Below are positions 11,740 to 12,725 of a stretch of 12,725 nucleotides of DNA, piece by piece. Each line of letters starts with the position of its first letter. Positions within the stretch are counted from its first letter, which is position 1. The translations under genes were made by a program, and so were the position numbers. The stretch covers positions 1 to 12,725 of the forward strand of contig DASRZI010000247.1 of NCBI GenBank assembly GCA_035686605.1. Direction: 5' to 3'. The notes beneath the pieces are model-generated. The model was not told the origin of the DNA, searched no databases, and worked only from the letters and a program-made list of their open reading frames with translations. Source of the stretch: UBA11865 sp035686605 (lineage in GTDB: Bacteria; Chloroflexota; Anaerolineae; Promineifilales; Promineifilaceae).

Positions 11740-12725
11740 TTACGTTATGAAGTATCCCAGGTTGCGTAGAGAGTCTTCCGAGGTCTGACCTTTTATCAAC
11801 TCGAAGTTATATGGCTCTTTCTCCTGACGGTCGATGATGAGCTCAAAGGCTTCTGGCAATACACAGTGCTTGCTTCCCTTAACACCTCCCAACATCTCCT
11901 GGTAGGCGCCGATACTGAAAAAACCAATATAGAGATCTTCACCGTCGACTGGCAGATAGAGCGGAGACTTACTGGGCTTTGGAGGGTATACGTCGTCACT
12001 ATCACAAGTCATTCCACCAAGCTGAACTCGTCTGAAAGGTTTGTCCAGGTGGTTTAGAGGCAGGACGATGAAGTGCTCTGCCAGGGCCCAACTATCGGGA
12101 AACGAGCTCATGATTGAACCATCGATCAAATACCAGGGGTATTTTGAGCTGTTTTCCTTGGTGGTGACAACTTTGAATAAATGGGCGCCATGTTCGGAAG
12201 TCGTGTACCGGCCAAATTCGCCCATCACGTCTGGTACCGGAACAGAGTACTTGTCACAGACTTCCTGTAGGGTCACCAGCAGTCGTCGAACGAATTCCCG
12301 GTAATCGAATTCGAAATCGAGCGTCATCGGCACCGGAACGCCACCTCCAAAATCGAAAATGGTAAGAGTCGGATGCTCCTGGCGCAGACGGGCGTATATC
12401 TCCATCGGTGGGCTCAACCAGGAGACGAAATCATCTTCGTCGAGTATCTGGCTGCCGACCATCGCGTGATAAAGTTTCAGATTGAGGTTTGGTGCGGACT
12501 TAATAAAGGAGGCAGCCTTTATTATTCCGTTCTCGTCCAGACCAAAACGAGAGTTATGGTTATCCATTTCGGCCAAATTTCTGTGGTGACCGTAGCTTTT
12601 TTGGCGAAGGCCAACATCGAAATTGAAGCCGGAATTTACAAGCGGGGGAAACTCGCTGAAGTCCTCGACGACAGGTATGACGTTGCTGTGCGCCGCCTTG
12701 AGACGAAGGATGTTTCCAGCATACA
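11740..12725 (-). CDS. Fold-III PLP decarboxylase (arginine/diaminopimelate decarboxylase type), 5' end cut by window edge
   Basis: The frame is open from the right edge: the sequence continues upstream of the internal TTG at 12576 as YAGNILRLKAAHSNVIPVV..., so about 328 codons are visible. This is the alanine-racemase-fold decarboxylase family. Motifs seen are YHAMVGSQI (the usual H-x-GSQ element), FDFGGGVPVP (glycine loop for PLP phosphate), GEFGRYTTSEHG (the E-x-GR element), CDSDDVYPP (active-site Cys as in arginine decarboxylase CDSD) and IGAYQEMLGG (the GAYQ motif). CDSD and GAYQE are closest to biosynthetic arginine decarboxylase. The protein ends only about 57 residues after GAYQ, shorter than Escherichia coli-type SpeA, so it is a compact relative. 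The PLP lysine lies outside the window. The substrate is therefore not proven. It is upstream of the SBP-OmpA gene on the same strand, but a 239-bp gap separates them. Confidence 0.82.
   Translation of the reverse strand, partial: YAGNILRLKAAHSNVIPVVEDFSEFPPLVNSGFNFDVGLRQKSYGHHRNLAEMDNHNSRFGLDENGIIKAASFIKSAPNLNLKLYHAMVGSQILDEDDFVSWLSPPMEIYARLRQEHPTLTIFDFGGGVPVPMTLDFEFDYREFVRRLLVTLQEVCDKYSVPVPDVMGEFGRYTTSEHGAHLFKVVTTKENSSKYPWYLIDGSIMSSFPDSWALAEHFIVLPLNHLDKPFRRVQLGGMTCDSDDVYPPKPSKSPLYLPVDGEDLYIGFFSIGAYQEMLGGVKGSKHCVLPEAFELIIDRQEKEPYNFELIKGQTSEDSLRNLGYFIT

Noticed and set aside
11594..11788. 64-codon plus-strand frame rich in ALGT repeats
   Set aside because: It lacks a ribosome site, runs into the antisense of the decarboxylase end, and its repetitiveness only reflects the minisatellite.

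Overview
The window is about 12.7 kb of bacterial chromosome, roughly half GC by eye, with no rRNA, tRNA, CRISPR array or transposase. The gene set points to a Gram-positive-like or envelope-atypical environmental lineage. It includes tandem FemAB/FemX-type aminoacyltransferases, a secreted YkuD L,D-transpeptidase, a coiled-coil zinc-ribbon protein, lipoproteins that fuse a solute-binding domain to a VWA or OmpA-like domain, and multihaem cytochromes. This mix reminds me most of Chloroflexota (Anaerolineae/Caldilineae relatives), but that is inference from gene content only.

Left part (1-2141, minus strand): an operon reads right to left. A small ArsR-family repressor is followed after 11 bp by an eight-haem c-type cytochrome of the octaheme tetrathionate reductase family. 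After another 28 bp comes the 5' end of a secreted protein that runs off the left edge; I infer it is another respiratory, probably haem-carrying, protein. The promoter region has a -10-like box, a candidate ArsR operator between -10 and the start codon, and three copies of TGAYAAATG. One of these sits inside a GTGA-N6-TCAC palindrome of the CRP/FNR type.

Middle part (2142-7084): a possible 40-codon ORF on the plus strand has a perfect Shine-Dalgarno. Two paralogous FemAB-like transferases lie on the minus strand. A divergent DUF164-type zinc-ribbon protein follows, and then an exported L,D-transpeptidase. The FemAB proteins and the transpeptidase both belong to peptidoglycan bridge and crosslink biochemistry. 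The divergent promoters between FemAB2 and the zinc-ribbon gene lie so close to the start codons that both mRNAs look leaderless.

Right part (7085-12725, minus strand): an MBL-fold hydrolase, then a 390-bp non-coding stretch holding a 130-bp tandem repeat with an internal hairpin. A pair of large surface proteins follows: a solute-binding-domain/OmpA-like membrane protein and, 84 bp downstream, a solute-binding-domain/VWA lipoprotein. No permease or ATPase is encoded beside them. Upstream is the 3' two-thirds of a fold-III PLP decarboxylase (arginine/diaminopimelate decarboxylase type), cut by the right edge.

Two unrelated 18-bp minisatellites occur, one inside the signal-peptide region of the left-edge gene and one after the decarboxylase. 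Each keeps a six-codon phase in a minus-strand reading frame. The most distinctive points are the signal-peptide minisatellite, the repeat block bracketed by near-duplicates of a gene end, the SBP-OmpA/SBP-VWA pair, and the regulatory array in front of the ArsR-octahaem operon.
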